NCBI GenBank assembly: GCA_910589415.1
Contig: OU342634.1
Location: 19,403,144-19,467,143 of the forward strand
Length of the DNA stretch: 64,000 bases
Source of the DNA: Malachius bipustulatus
Taxonomy: Eukaryota > Arthropoda > Insecta > Coleoptera > Melyridae
Direction of reading: 5' to 3'
Of the stretch, positions 63,998 through 64,000 are shown piece after piece. How positions within the stretch are numbered: position 1 is the stretch's first letter; each line of letters starts with the position of its first letter. Under the pieces are notes generated by a model, which ran no database searches, was not told the DNA's origin, and saw nothing but the letters and a program-made list of their open reading frames with translations. The translations under genes and the position numbers were made by a program.

Positions 63998-64000
63998 ATA

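Larger units (their letters stand above)
62497..64000 (-). mobile_element. DIRS-like tyrosine-recombinase retrotransposon, 5' part beyond the window
   Basis: Minus strand: RNase H remnant (63997-63718) then tyrosine recombinase (to 62497). This RNase H-YR order at the 3' end is characteristic of DIRS-type elements; the RT should lie to the right of 64000. Confidence 0.85.

Noticed and set aside
1..64000. CRISPR arrays, operons, bacterial ribosome-binding sites
   Set aside because: None present; the sequence is eukaryotic with spliceosomal introns.

Overview
The window is a piece of an AT-rich, transposon-dense insect nuclear genome. The only host gene I can support is a complete ten-coding-exon copy of Grd, the GABA/glycine-like receptor subunit of the Cys-loop ligand-gated channel family, on the + strand (coding 10951..38811, 1548 nt, 515 aa). 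Intron phases close at every junction. Grd, a 3.6-kb-LTR element of the size I recall for beetle Woot, DIRS and LOA/Jockey/RTE-type LINEs and several Tc1/mariner families all say arthropod. A beetle is plausible, but I cannot fix the order.

Layout. 1-3289: LOA/I-like LINE (minus) with an internal deletion, inserted in a fold-back element (3290-4625). 6.2-8.65 kb: decayed RTE-like LINE interrupted by a solo LTR. 10.9-38.8 kb: Grd. Its intron 3 holds a fold-back hit by a solo LTR that was itself hit by a MITE, plus a mariner relic. Its 16.7-kb intron 5 uses a GC-AG donor and holds a four-level nest: a fold-back (20921-31796) contains an LTR retrotransposon (21505-31346), whose 3' LTR contains a hAT element (27418-30054), which contains two further fold-backs. 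A Tc1/mariner-type element ends 66 bp before exon 6, and intron 8 holds another fold-back. 39.1-40.6 kb: decayed transposase fragment and SINE head between possible CAGGGTGCCCGG ends. 41669-49077: an LTR element with two 3.6-kb LTRs around only 155 bp. 49.6-53.7 kb: two large fold-backs, one composite. 54.9-57.3 kb: smaller inverted-repeat and TIR elements. 58.2-64 kb: DIRS-like tyrosine-recombinase element (minus, running off the right edge) and an intact Jockey-like EN-RT ORF.

Two retroelements deserve most attention. The 21.5-kb element codes for Gag and protease only. A textbook -1 frameshift signal (GGGAAAC, 6-nt spacer, 9-bp GC stem) joins them, and a second nucleocapsid-like zinc-knuckle module sits where pol should be. 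The 41.7-kb element is nearly all LTR. Each LTR carries two sets of tandem RNA hairpins whose stems show compensatory base changes, one set just downstream of a TATA box. This suggests a non-coding, structure-driven retroelement.

Most other open frames are shadows or chance. Fold-back arms end in variants of ACAGGGTGTCC and recur across the window; arms lying in Grd introns would be transcribed as long hairpins.
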